Of a stretch of DNA of 64,000 nucleotides, positions 12,984-24,009 are shown piece after piece (within the stretch, counting starts at the first letter, position 1; each line of letters begins with the position of its first letter). A program made the translations under genes and the position numbers. This DNA comes from Clitopilus passeckerianus. Its lineage: Eukaryota > Basidiomycota > Agaricomycetes > Agaricales > Entolomataceae. The notes under the pieces are model-generated. The model was not told the origin of the DNA, did not search any database, and saw nothing but the letters and a program-made list of their open reading frames with translations. Location of the stretch: the NCBI GenBank assembly GCA_944990035.1, contig CALYLX010000127.1, forward strand, positions 1,178,001 to 1,242,000, in the 5' to 3' direction.

Positions 12984-14867
12984 ATGCACTTTTCTAAAAC
13001 TTACGCTCAACTGCTATCAAGCTTGCCTATCGAGCTAAGGGAGAATGCAATTCAGTATAGGCAGGTATGTGATCCATTTTGTCTATAAAGTCTCGTTTTG
13101 ACCGATCAGTATTCATTAGCTGAAAAAACTCATTAATCAAATTGTCCGCGAGCTCTCTTCGCTCGGCCTTAGTCCAACATTACTGCAAGAACATCTAGAG
13201 AAGAGCAAGAACGAAGTTGACGAGCTCTCTGAAGCCCATCGTAAAGACACACTTGAAGGAAGCTCCAACCCGCATGACGCCCAAGCGTCTGACCACACCA
13301 AATTTGGGCAATCCCACTTGGCAAAGGTGGTCTACGAGTTATCGACGGAATCAGGGCATCCGGAGCCACATCTGAAGCTTTGGTTGGAGGTTCCAACCAC
13401 CGAAACAGAATCTTCGTCACCGTTGACTCTGGAAGATGAAACACCGAGTTCAAGGGAGGACGCGGAGGTGGAGTCAAAGACGCACACTGGGGACGATGAC
13501 GAGAACGATCAGCCACGTATAAGCCTGCTGTGGGCCCTCCAGAAGAATTCACCGTCCAGCGGACCTCAAGAAGTCACAGTTGAGGCGCAAAAACCTGGGC
13601 AAACGCCAACCCTCCAGGTTGCGGAGCACGACACTCCAAGGTACATCCATCTCGTCCTCACAACATTCTCTTCTGAACATCTCATACTGTTAGCCATACG
13701 GATCTCTCAGAAGAAGACACAATAATCATTGACTCCAACCAAACTAAGAACGAAGTGGTCATCCGACTGACTGCCGACCTTCTCTTTTTCAATACCCTTT
13801 CGAATGCTCTGGAGCAGCTTTCCAATCATATGGCTACCGTGCAATCGGACTTCGTCGATACCCTGACAAAACTGTCCAATACCATTGCCGATGCTGCACG
13901 CCCCGTCTCGCAGACGACAGCGGGCTTCAAGGCGCATTCCGTCCTGAGTTCTCAACCATGGTCTGTTCATAATGTTGCCCATGCAAAGGCAAGTAATCTC
14001 ATTGTTTGTCGAGAACGATACTAAAGATGATCCAGAGTGACCTGTATTCATGGCGAGAGATCTTCCAGCTGTATGTAGAAGCGGAGGTTTTTGAAAGCGT
14101 GCATGAAATGGATAGGGGGGAGAGGTCGCTCGAGGAAACGGAAAAGAGGTTATCTGCCTTTGCAGAGAGGGTTACTCAAAGGGGTTTGGGCGATAGCCGG
14201 AAGTTGAAACTTAAATCCAGTCGCGCAGCTCTGGAAAGCTTCTTAGAGCTTAACCTGCTTATTCTCAATGTGAAGAAGGTGCGTCCATTCGCTTTGCATT
14301 TTGCCAGACATCAGCTAATGGAATTTGCTGTGAACCAGTTCCAATTTGCCAACTCAGAAGCAACGCGCAAGATCCTTAAGAAGCATACCAAGCGCACTTC
14401 CCTCCCCCTACCAGCAGATGCGCTCATCCCCAAGACCCGTTCTTCTCTTCCTCGAATATTTGTCCAGGCGATAGGAGAGGTTCTTCTTCCAGTGATACCC
14501 CACTTGGACGATTATGCTTGTTTGATCTGCACCAGCATCGCTTTCAAGCCAATCAGGTTGACCTGCGGTCACTTATTTTGCGTCAGATGCCTTGTAAAAA
14601 TGCAGAAGAGAGGGAAATCCAATTGCCCCATGTGCAGAGCGCCATGTGTTTTAACGGCTGACCGAAGTACGTTGTGACTACCTCAAGTTCAGTCTTGTCG
14701 CTGACGGCTGTATTCTAGCAAACGTGGATTGGGCGTTGCTGAACTTCATGCAGGACTGGTTCCCGATTGAGGCCAAAGAGAAGCTGAAGCAGAATGAGAA
14801 GGAAGCTGCTCGGGAAGAACTAGAGGAAATGGGAGTTGATCCTGATCAGTCATGTCTGATCATGTAG
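12984..14867 (+). CDS. SPX-RING E3 ubiquitin ligase with C-terminal CaaX motif
   Basis: The N-terminus MHFSKTYAQLL followed by YRQLKKLINQIVREL is the start of an SPX domain, the sensor for inositol pyrophosphates; the Tyr and Lys residues of the phosphate pocket (Y..LKK) are present. A long acidic insert precedes the rest of the SPX helices (about 13770-14400). Near 14516 there is a C3HC4 RING finger: CLIC, then CGHLFCVRC, then CPMC. Fungal proteins of this plan (S. pombe Pqr1 type) restrict phosphate uptake through ubiquitination. The last residues are SCLIM-stop, a good CaaX prenylation signal that would tether the ligase to membranes. At least five short introns are needed. The stop TAG is at 14865. 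Confidence 0.88.
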
Positions 14868-15521
14868 AACATTACATTTCTTGAGGACTTTTTTAACTTT
14901 CTCATTGGAAGGCAAGGGTTTTTTTTTATGTTTTCTTGGGAGCCAATACAACCAGTAGTGTTATCCTTATGTATAATTTACCTTATTGTTGTATTTTAGC
15001 CGTTTTTTTAGTGGAATTCATAGGGCGATATTGACTTGCTTTCATTTCAATATTTTTATTGGAACATTCCGATTGGGCATGTCATCTGCACGCTCACAAC
15101 GAAACTCACAAGGAATTGTAGTCTTAGGAGACACGATTTGACAATTTCAATATTTCTGCTATTCCCAGTATCAATACGCCAATACAAAACACAAACCTTG
15201 CATCATATGGCCTGCAAAGTCGAACCCGGTAAAGGAGGGAGGACCGACCGTAGTCTCTACAAGTACAGGCGGAAGAAAGCAGAAAGACGTTGGTGGGCCA
15301 CATGTTGGTTTGGCATTTCACCTTACCCGTTCGTAAAGTGTTGTTAAATCAGGGTGAAAGGTCCAATAAGCAACGGTCTCAAAAAAGAGAGGGGACGGAC
15401 GTTATGGAATCTCGGTCAAATTATCTTCGATATTGCCGCCTGTCAAGGTAGGGCATACGTCAAACGCCAAACTAAGGCTCAAGAAGGGAGTCCGACTAAC
15501 GAATCGCTGCCACTGTTACAT
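14868..15521. other. Intergenic region between convergent genes
   Basis: A 654-bp gap between two 3' ends. It contains T-rich tracts just after the SPX-RING stop, as expected for 3' processing, and several open frames without recognisable similarity. I see no RNA gene and no repeat. Confidence 0.5.
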
Positions 15522-16883
15522 TTAGAGGAAATCCTCCGCCTTTTTCCTCTTCTTTCCCCTCGGTTCGTCTCCCGTTGAGTCAGCGAAATTCTCCTTCGCA
15601 GCAAGATAGCGAGGATGAATGGCACGGTGCTCCTCCTGTGAATGAATCAGTTATATGCAGCTGGAAGACGTAGATAGACGACATACAGGTGAGAAGTTCG
15701 CATCTCCCCATTTCAGACTTGTGGCTTTCTTGAAAGCAGGGTTCTCTTGTGCTAAGCTAGGGTTAGGGAGAACAAGTCGTGCAGGGCGAGTGGTAGCAGG
15801 TGTGTCAGGCTTGGCTTGAGGCGGTGTAGCCGTCATACTGGGAGGTGGTGGGTGCACTGGAAGTTGCTGTGGGTGCGGCTGAGCAATTGGCGCAGGGCCG
15901 GGAGGGAAGGCACCCGGGGGCGGGGCAAAAGGGGGAAGAGGTGAAGCTGCCGCTGGGACAAGGCTTGGTGCTCCAATTGGAGGTGGCGGTGACATTCCAG
16001 GAGGGGGCATCATGGGAGCCATACCAGGTGGGAAAGGCGGAAGAGGCATGCCTGGCATTGGGGGAGGCATTCCTGGCATGAACGGGGGGAAGGGCGGAGG
16101 TCCGCCTGGGAATGCACCTGGAGGAGGCGGGCTTGCAAACATTCCTGGAGGTGGCATTGGAGGTGCTGATCCCGGGGGTGGTACTGATGACATCGGAACT
16201 GGGGGTGCAGCATAGGACTGAGGAGGTGCACCGTAAACACCCCCTGCGCTTGCATCTGGGGATGCAGAGGATGGACCAGGTTCGGGTACAGTAAGACCCA
16301 TGAGTGCTTTATGCGCCGCCAACTGTGCTGCTAGCTCTTGTTCACTCAGTGGCTTGTTTTCAATCTTTGGGCGCTTCTGAGGTGGCTGTGAGATCGAGCC
16401 AGCGGAAAGGCCGAGCTCAATTTCTTTCCTGCGTTTGTAATCGGCAACGTCGGGGGCGGGAATACCGACCATGCCAAAGATTTCAACTTCATAGCCATCC
16501 CTTCCGGGTAGCGCGTTTTCAATACGAGGCAAGCTGTAGAACCTTAGTCAGAAAATGCGGCAGGAAAAAAGAGTTAGGTGACATACTTTTCGGGCTCAAG
16601 TTTGTGGACTTGTTGTATATGCACAGCTAGACCACCAGCTGTATTCAAGCGACGGGGGCACATATTACATTTAAAGTGCTTTGCTTTCTGGTGCTGCATA
16701 AGGACTGTAAAGCTATTGATCAGCACTTTGAGAGAACCTGATAAGAAAGGAATACAAACCCTTTTCATCCTCGAATTCGCGTTCACAGTACCAGCACCAT
16801 GGGCGGATAATCTATGAAAGAGTCAGAATTAAGTTTTCAAACAGGTTTTGGCATCGCACCTGCTTATTCTTCTTCTTTCCCAT
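15522..16883 (-). CDS. BuGZ/ZNF207-like C2H2 zinc finger protein
   Basis: Translation from the reverse strand begins MGKKKNKQ, continues across an intron to [15 protein letters not shown], then [12 protein letters not shown] and [11 protein letters not shown]. These are two C2H2 fingers nearly identical in layout to human ZNF207/BuGZ, followed by the conserved [18 protein letters not shown] block. The C-terminal half is a long Pro/Gly/Met low-complexity tract (about 15850-16250) and the last exon encodes [18 protein letters not shown]. In animals BuGZ binds microtubules and Bub3 and phase-separates through such tracts. I do not see an obvious Bub3-binding GLEBS motif, so the checkpoint role is uncertain here. 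It shares a 272-bp divergent promoter with the kinase gene at 17156. Confidence 0.88.
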
Positions 16884-17155
16884 TGTTACGAATCAGTTGC
16901 TCGTCGTTGCGGTCGTCGTTGAAGTCAAAAAGGTTTACTTGACACGTGGGAAGCTGATGCACGTGAGCGGCGGCCTTTGCTTGTACTTGCTTGGTTGATG
17001 ACACCTTCAACCGGCCGAGCACAGTCGAACGCTTTTCGCCAACGATAGGGTCTGCAGTGCTTTTTCCAAGCTCTCCGCGTAACGACCACATCTCAGCCTG
17101 TCCGCGTCGCGCTGAATAGCAGCACTATTCGCCCTTCTGCTAGCCAGTCCTTCAG

Positions 17156-18505
17156 ATGACCTCGCGCGACCCTGTGCACGCCTATTCACACGACTCATCT
17201 CCGGTTCCCTTGCGGCGGCGGCGCTCGCAATCCACAGCCTCAACACGATCCAGCAGTAAACGCTCACCTTCTCCCATTGTCGCCTTCGCTGCCGCCACGC
17301 CACTGTCGCAAGAGTCGGGAGGTGTTCAGAAAATAACAAGAAAAGTCATAAGGACGCTTGAAGGATTCGGACATCTCGACAGTGTAGACATGGAAGAAGA
17401 ATCTAATGACTTAAGCGAGGTGGAAGAACATCTCAATGGTAGCACGAAAGATATGAATGGGCACCAGAACGGTGCACTTACGAATGGCCACTCAGGCCCT
17501 TCTACCCCGTTGAAGGGACCACCTGCTAAAATTGACTGGGAAATCCCAAGAAAAGCCCTACATTCATCCATTGGTTAGTAGACTGTGGTATACTGCCCCA
17601 CTGCCTAACTAACTTATTATAGGCTTTTTCACCGTGTATCTCTATGTTTCCGAGAGAGATCCCACTGCGGTTATCCTTGTTCTCTGGACAGCACTCTGTG
17701 TGATTGTGCCGGCCGATATTATCAGGCTGAGATACCCCCGGTTCGAGCGTATCTATGAGAAATTCCTTGGGTTCCTCATGCGCGAGAGCGAAAAGGTATG
17801 TTTCTAGTCACCTTCAACGCCGCACTTGGTGCTGATACAGTGTTCACTCTTGCCAGAAAAAGTCGAATGGCGTCATCTGGTACATCCTCGGCGTCAACTT
17901 TGCCCTCAGTTTCTATCCTCTAGACGTGGCCACTGTTGCAATTCTCATGTACGTTGTTTATTCAGTCCCATTTAACTCCTTGACTCATTGGTTGTCACTG
18001 CTAGACTATCGTGGGCTGATACCACAGCCTCGACCTTTGGCAGGATGTTTGGCTACAGAACTCCTCGGCTACCAACCAGAACCCCTGTACTTGGGCTTCC
18101 ACTTGCACCGCGCAAGTCACTCGCTGGGTTTATTGCTGCGACAGTCACGGGTGCACTCATCGCCTTTACCTTTTGGGGATGGGTAGCACCTGTTCGATTT
18201 GGAGGCGCAGACTGCACATGGCAGTGGGAAAGCGGTGTCGGTGGGGCTGCTTCCCTCCTTTCAAAGGTTGGGTTGAGTGGGTTCAGCTCTGGCGGCTGGG
18301 TTGGGCTAAGCGCCATTAGCGCAGTCGCAGGACTTGTCAGTGGTGTGGCTGAGGCACTAGGTAAATTTTATTTGCACATGTTTTCCTTGAATTGACTCTG
18401 ACATTCCACGTTTCAGACCTTGGATCTCTAGACGATAATCTTACACTACCCATCATCTCTGGTGGATGTATTTTGGGCTTTATGAAGCTCCTGAGCTTGC
18501 TTTGA
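17156..18505 (+). CDS. DGK1: CTP-dependent diacylglycerol kinase (Dgk1 type)
   Basis: A Ser/Arg-rich cytosolic N-terminus of about 140 residues precedes a multi-pass membrane domain. The key block is LSWADTTASTFGRMFG followed by GYRTPRLPTRTPVLGLPLAPRKSLAG, the CTP-transferase-like core shared with Dgk1 and related dolichol kinases. Hydrophobic segments include FFTVYLYV, AVILVLWTALCVIVPADII, NFALSFYPLDVATVAILI, and a C-terminal IISGGCILGFMKLLSLL. Family role: converts diacylglycerol to phosphatidate at the ER/nuclear membrane, opposing the phosphatidate phosphatase Pah1. Four short introns. The start ATG at 17156 lies 272 bp from the divergent BuGZ-like start. Confidence 0.9.
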
Positions 18506-18593
18506 ACGTCGTATATACCCTAGGATTATCTTACTGCATATAGAAATTTTACTCACGTGTTATTAATGATGAACCACATGACTCCTTCTTGTA

Positions 18594-18606
18594 AGGTTAG
18601 GGTTAG
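18594..18606 (+). promoter_or_regulatory. Telobox-like TTAGGG motif upstream of the FHA gene
   Basis: The stretch aggttagggttag contains two near-perfect telomeric units about 60 bp before the start codon at 18665, inside a 159-bp intergenic gap. Such motifs are bound by Myb-type telobox factors (Tbf1/Teb1) in fungal promoters. Function here is inference from position only. Confidence 0.3.
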
Positions 18607-18664
18607 CTCTGTTTGTCAACTTTGACTGTGAGAGTCACCAAGACTGCCAGCTGCTGCCATCATC

Positions 18665-21506
18665 ATGCCCGCCCCCATACAGCCGTATCCCGCCCTCTAC
18701 CTCTACCCTCTGAACGACTCTTTCATTCCAAAGCATATAGCTCTTCATAATTCAAGTGGTGCTCAGCAGCGAGTGAAAATCGGCCGTCAAACAAACGCAA
18801 AGTCGGCTCCAAGTGAACGTAATGGCTTTTTCGACTCGAAAGTCCTGAGCAGAGCGCACGCAGAGGTCTGGGAAGAAGGGGGCAAGGTCTGTATAGACTG
18901 CTTGGACGTCGAAGAACCTATTAACGTCTTTTTTTGGTCCCGTTAGATATTCATCAAGGACGTTTCTAGCTCAAATGGTACTTTCATCAACGGCGAACGA
19001 CTCAGCCCAGAAGGGACGGCTTCAGAACCCTTCGAGCTCAAAAGCGACGACATAGTTGTATGTCATTTCTCATGTTCCGTTGGCGCTCTTCTAGCAGGAA
19101 ATTTACCGGTATTTTACTGCGTTTAGGAATTCGGTATCGACATCGTCGGCGAAGACAACAAAACTATAATACATCATAAAGTCGCAGCTCGTGTGGTCTG
19201 TGTCTTCACTGAACAGGATGTTCAAGTTGCTGCCCGGGCGGAACAGCACCAACAGCAGTCACAACAGTATCAGCCTGCTTCTCAAACTGGCTCAACGACA
19301 ATGTTGACTCAGCCAGGGCCAAGCGGCCCCAACGTCAACGGCGCTGGCGCCTTCAACTTCTCGCAAGGAAACAGGCAGCAACGACCGCCAATGGCACAAC
19401 AGGGCCTCAGCGGAATGGGTGGCATGGGTGGCAGCATGCGACCGCCTGGCAAGAGCGGTTTGACCTTCGACCATATACTCAGTCGACTCCAAACCGAACT
19501 GCAAAAAAGCCGTGAGACTGGTGCAGAGCTTCACACCCTCACTGGTACTATGCACGAAATTAATGATACCCTTGGCGGCAATTTGGTATGTTCAGTATCA
19601 TTCTCGGAGAATCCTCTATCTAACTCCCGATTAGCCCCAAAACCTCCCTCCATACCCCTCTGTACTTCCACCTGTGCGGACTTCGCAACATATACCATCC
19701 CAGCATCATGCCCCTCAAGACAACCAAGCCGGTTCGCCCGAACAGCCCTCGGTTGCGCCGTCGACCGCATTAACCGCTTCGGCGCTTGCTGAACTCCAAA
19801 GCCAGCTGCAGGACACACGGACGTCGTTGACGTCGCACGTTGGGAAGATACATGAGTTAGAGGGTGCTTTGGCCGAGCAAGAGACTATCAAGCAGGAAAT
19901 ACGAGTACTGCGCGAGATGATGGAAACCAGGCAGGAGATGGAGGACCATAAACAACGGCGGGAGGAACCTCCGGGTGGCTTCGAGGACGAGGAGGATGGC
20001 CCTTCGCATTACGATGACGATAACGAAAGCGTTGGGACTGCCATGCCTCACGAGCTTGAGCGAGTGGAGGAAGAAGACGAAGAGCAACTTGCTCTTGATG
20101 CCCAAGAAGAAGAGCGATATCGTAATGCTGAACAGCATACCGCCGAATCCCTTTCAGAGGATGCCGAGAGGCAGGAAGAAGAACGACGCTTGGAACAAGA
20201 ATCCCAGGACATCGAGGATGAAGAAGATCGCAGGAGAAGGAGTAAAGAGCTTGGTCGCCCTCGAACACCCGAGCCAACCAATCTCGGCATGCGCGATGAG
20301 GACTTTGCTTCCCATGTTCGTAAACATCTCAATGCTCGAGCATCGGCCTCATCCCCTCTCTCCCAGGTCGCTACCACCGGCACATCTTCCGGTGCCAGCA
20401 ATGAGATGATCGAACAGGTCCTCAACCAGGTCACCGCGCTTGTTGCTTTGACGTCGTCCCTCGAAGCCCAGCACGCTGCTGCTCAATCAACGATCCAAGC
20501 TTTGGAAATGAAGGTCTCTTCACTCGAGGCCCAGGTCAAGGCTAGCCAGGAAGCTGCAGCTGCCGCCGCCTCCAGCCACGTCGAGACCCAAACATCTCCC
20601 CCTACGTCCCCCGAGCAACAGAAAACTAGCTCGCTCCCCGATGAACGTGATCAAGAGCGAGAAAGCCTGACTGCGATGGTCATGGAGTGGAAGAAGGCAA
20701 TGGAGGGTCAATGGAGCAGTGTCAAGGAAGATTGGGACAAAGAGCGTGAGCGCCTCAATGCTGCACGCGAGCAATGGGAGGGACAGAAGCGGACGATGGA
20801 TTCCGGGCTCGAGAAGCTGGCTAGCTTACAGAGTGCCGCCGCCGCTGCGTTTCAACTTCAGCAGCAACGAGAGCAAGAACGGGACCAGCGGGATCAGGAG
20901 CGAAGGAGACATGAGCTTGCCCTACTTGCGAACGGTGACTTGACCAAGCACACTGGTGGCTTGGTTACACCACCGAGCCCGCGAAGCCTCTCAGCTGATT
21001 CGAATCGGCCCCGGAGAAGGAAATCGGGTTCAAGGAGGGGCAGATCCAGGTCGTCGAGAAGCCAGAGCGTCGAGCGTGAGGCGGAGATCGATCCTGAATT
21101 GGACGGCACACTGGTTGAGTCCAGCCTATTGAAGGAGAAGGGCAAGGGCATTGCGCACTTCAGGCCAGGCTCACCTTCACGGGATCACGAGGAGGATGAC
21201 GATGAAGAAGAGGTCACGGTGCTTGGGATCCGGCGGAAGGACGATGGCGCGGCAACATTGCCTACGCCATCCATCTCCGATAAGAGCTCGGAGTCGAATC
21301 GCTCGATCTCTGACGACGGGGAGGTGATTTTTAATAAAGGCGTTATTGCTCGGGACGATCAGGTATGTGTGCCGACGTTCCCTGACAACATCTTGATGCT
21401 GATCTATTTTTTGCAGACTGGCCTTCCGGTCCAAACAGCGCTCGGCGTGCTGGTACTAGGGATAGCAGCAGCGGCTGTAGTATGGCGAGTTCGGCCGCAG
21501 TCTTGA
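18665..21506 (+). CDS. FHA domain, coiled-coil, tail-anchored protein (SLMAP/Far9/HAM-4 type)
   Basis: An N-terminal FHA domain is complete: [19 protein letters not shown] and, after an intron, [13 protein letters not shown], carrying the phosphothreonine-binding Arg, Ser-x-x-His and Asn residues. The central region has Gln-rich and acidic stretches with long coiled-coil segments. An SR-type basic patch (near 21020-21070) precedes a single C-terminal hydrophobic segment, [17 protein letters not shown], ending RVRPQS. This order matches the STRIPAK subunit known as SLMAP in animals, Far9/Far10 in yeast and HAM-4 in Neurospora, which anchors the phosphatase complex at ER/nuclear or mitochondrial membranes and is needed for hyphal fusion and fruiting. 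That assignment rests on architecture, not alignment. Four introns. Confidence 0.78.
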
Positions 21507-22444
21507 TTTCTTCGATCTCCAGAAGAGCACAAAACGGATGACTGTTCTTGCATAGCAGAATCTTGTACATACTACAAAAGCACGTTTCGTTCGGGTATCG
21601 TCATTATTCTCTTTTCTCGCATAATCAACAGTATGGTATCTTGTGTTTCACGCTATTTTATTCCCTTTCGATCACTTCATGTCACTTTACGCCTTTCTCT
21701 GCCATTTTTCTCGTTCCTTCGTTGATATATGTCTATTCCTTGGCTCGTTTTTATTTATTGACATTAACGAAAACCACGCGATACAATAATAATTTACTAT
21801 CCGCACGAATATAGAATATGTCGTAAACGTATGAGGCCGAGGTCCGATATGTGGACAAAGAAGCACCACAACCCTCAACCTCGTCATGTTTGACCGAGGT
21901 TATCCGCCGGCACCAAGTGGTCCGAAAGCCAGTATGAAGTATCAGGGTTGTCTGTAATAGATTCAGGACATGTGGATATCATTTCATTCCGTTATGGAGG
22001 TCATAAGGTCGAAAAAATTTGTTCCTAGCGTCGAGAGAGAGAGGCACATCAACCCACCCACATCTTGGCATTTTTGGTACCTCGTTTGGCAGACAAGTCT
22101 GGGTAGCTTGGGTCCGATGCTGAGAAGACAGAACAAAGTTGCAAAGTTGAACGAATGGATGGGCACTCGTGGGCAGCGGATGTAAAGGGTTGACAGAACT
22201 GTTATCATGTATAATTAGCTGCAGCTTCTCAGGAGACAGATGGAAACAGCGAGCGGATGAGAGATGGCGACATTGTGCTTGACTGAATGGAGTCTGCCGG
22301 ATCTAAATAACATAACGGTGAGACTCCGAAAATTAGCAAAAACGCCATTTGAGACGAGAACGACGAACCCTTCCCCATCCCTTCCTCGCCTTTTCAATAA
22401 AGGGCTCGACAAAACTCACCAAATTCCAAGGAGGACAACCAAAA
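21507..22444. other. Long intergenic region
   Basis: A 938-bp gap, the longest in the gene-rich part. It holds the terminator side of the FHA gene and the promoter of the Par32-like gene. Short open frames on both strands show no recognisable protein. No repeat or RNA gene was recognised; an unannotated non-coding transcript cannot be excluded. Confidence 0.45.
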
Positions 22445-23681
22445 ATGGCCGCGGCAAGACCCTCATCTTCACCTTCACCGACAAGGAACCGGTCCTTCGC
22501 TGGAACGCTGTCAGCGCTCGGGGCCAAACTCAACAGGACCTTTTCTGGCGACTCGGAAACTCTCAGAGAAGATGATTACAGTGACACATACTCAGTGGCA
22601 AGCTCGATTGATAAATCAAGAGCTGGTAAGCAGAAAGTCCCCTTTTAAGTGATTGCAGACCTGGGAGATAAGCCCAAAGATAAGGATACACCGCCTTATC
22701 GTAAAATTCCCGTCTCCCGTTATTCGGGGCTATATAAACAGAATTTGCTCGTTATCTCTTCTCTATTCAATTTGAGTGACGCCTTTCTAACCCCATGTCA
22801 GCTGCAGATCGCTCCTTGTCTCGTGGTCGAGAAGTCTTCGTGCGTGTTGCTCGTCAACGTTAACCAATTTTAGTTTCTGATTGAAACCGATTCAGTCCTC
22901 TGGTAGAGGTGGAGCTGGAAACATTCGCCAGTCCTCTGCTTCTCGTACGAGGCCTGTCGATGGACCAGATGATTTCTCTACATCCCGTGGTCGTGAGCCT
23001 GCTCCAACTCAATCTCCGAGGGTCAGTACTCCCATCTCTCGCCTCCTGCGGCGATCATGGCTCATTTCGACTGCAGAGCTTCTCTATCGGACGCGGCGGC
23101 GCCGGAAACATGAGATCTCCCTCTCGGGACGTACGAGGCAACCTTGCTACACCTGATCTTATCGAGGAAGAGCGAGTTGTTCGCACCCATGTTGCCGCTA
23201 ACCAAGATACCCCCGTACGTCATCGGTTCCCTTTTATCGCACTTAATATCTTAAGCTTAATTTATCTTCATAGCAATCTACTGGACGAGGTGGTGCAGGC
23301 AATATCACTGCTCGCTCTAAATCCAGGGATCCCCAAACCGTCCCAGGTGGCCCTGGTACCCCCCAGTTCAGGTCTACTGGAAGAGGTGGCGCGGGCAATA
23401 TCGTCCATGGGGGCAACAGCCCTTCTGCCTTCAACGCTGACGAAGAGGAGAGGAAGAACTATCACCATCGCGAGGAAATGTGAGTAGCGACTGCTCTAAT
23501 GTGTCGATAGTGGCTAACGTCATAACCTAGCCACTCCACTGGAAGAGGGGGTGCTGCTAATATCTCCACCTTGTCGCAGCCTCCTGTCGAGCACCACGCC
23601 CATGCACCTGGTTTAGCTGAATCCCATGGTAGAGGTGGTGCTGGGAATATCCTTCGTGACCGCTCTACCCAGCGGGACTGA
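22445..23681 (+). CDS. GRGGAGN-repeat protein (DUF3602, Par32/Amu1-like)
   Basis: The protein begins MAAARPSSSPSPTRNRS and, after several introns, carries six copies of a short repeat: SSGRGGAGNIR, SIGRGGAGNMR, STGRGGAGNIT, STGRGGAGNIV, STGRGGAANIS and SHGRGGAGNIL, separated by Ser/Arg/Pro-rich linkers. This repeat defines DUF3602. The yeast member Par32 (Amu1) is hyperphosphorylated when TORC1 is inhibited and down-regulates ammonium permeases; its repeats have been compared to the T-loop of bacterial PII proteins. A role in nitrogen signalling here is inference from the family. Exon boundaries between 22640 and 22900 are uncertain. Stop TGA at 23679. Confidence 0.8.
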
Positions 23682-24009
23682 GATCCTAGACCCTGGTCGT
23701 TCCCTATCTCAATTATGACTCAGATATTTTTACCACTATTCCCCCCAAGACCGTACCCCTTGTTTTCTTTTGTTGATGTACTTTTAACTATCGTTTACTG
23801 GAACGGATGTAATTTCGATCGCTCTACTCTTTCTGAATATATTTACCCTCTTTGTCACGATGCTTGAACCGATATATGAGATCCATGGTATTAGGGGAGT
23901 GAAGTATGAATACAGAGATGCTAGGTATACACATATGATAGCAGTAGCAGGAAAGCTTGAAGGTCGTAACGGGGAAGAAATCAGATTCAGAAACTTCAAT
24001 CAGTTATAT
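23682..24009. other. Intergenic region between convergent genes
   Basis: A 328-bp gap between two 3' ends. Nothing recognisable beyond T-rich stretches consistent with 3' processing. Confidence 0.45.

Noticed and set aside
15036..15578. Two open frames in the gap between convergent genes
   Set aside because: No recognisable motifs and composition like non-coding DNA; not supported as genes.
15760..15780. Second telomere-like ttaggg-type match
   Set aside because: It lies within coding sequence of the BuGZ-like gene and is explained by codons.
15845..16294. Gly/Pro-rich open frames on the plus strand
   Set aside because: They are antisense shadows of the Pro/Gly/Met-rich tract of the BuGZ-like gene.
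22900..23650. Regularly recurring short repeats that could suggest a CRISPR-like or minisatellite array
   Set aside because: The recurrences encode GRGGAGN motifs in a spliced reading frame and are irregularly spaced.
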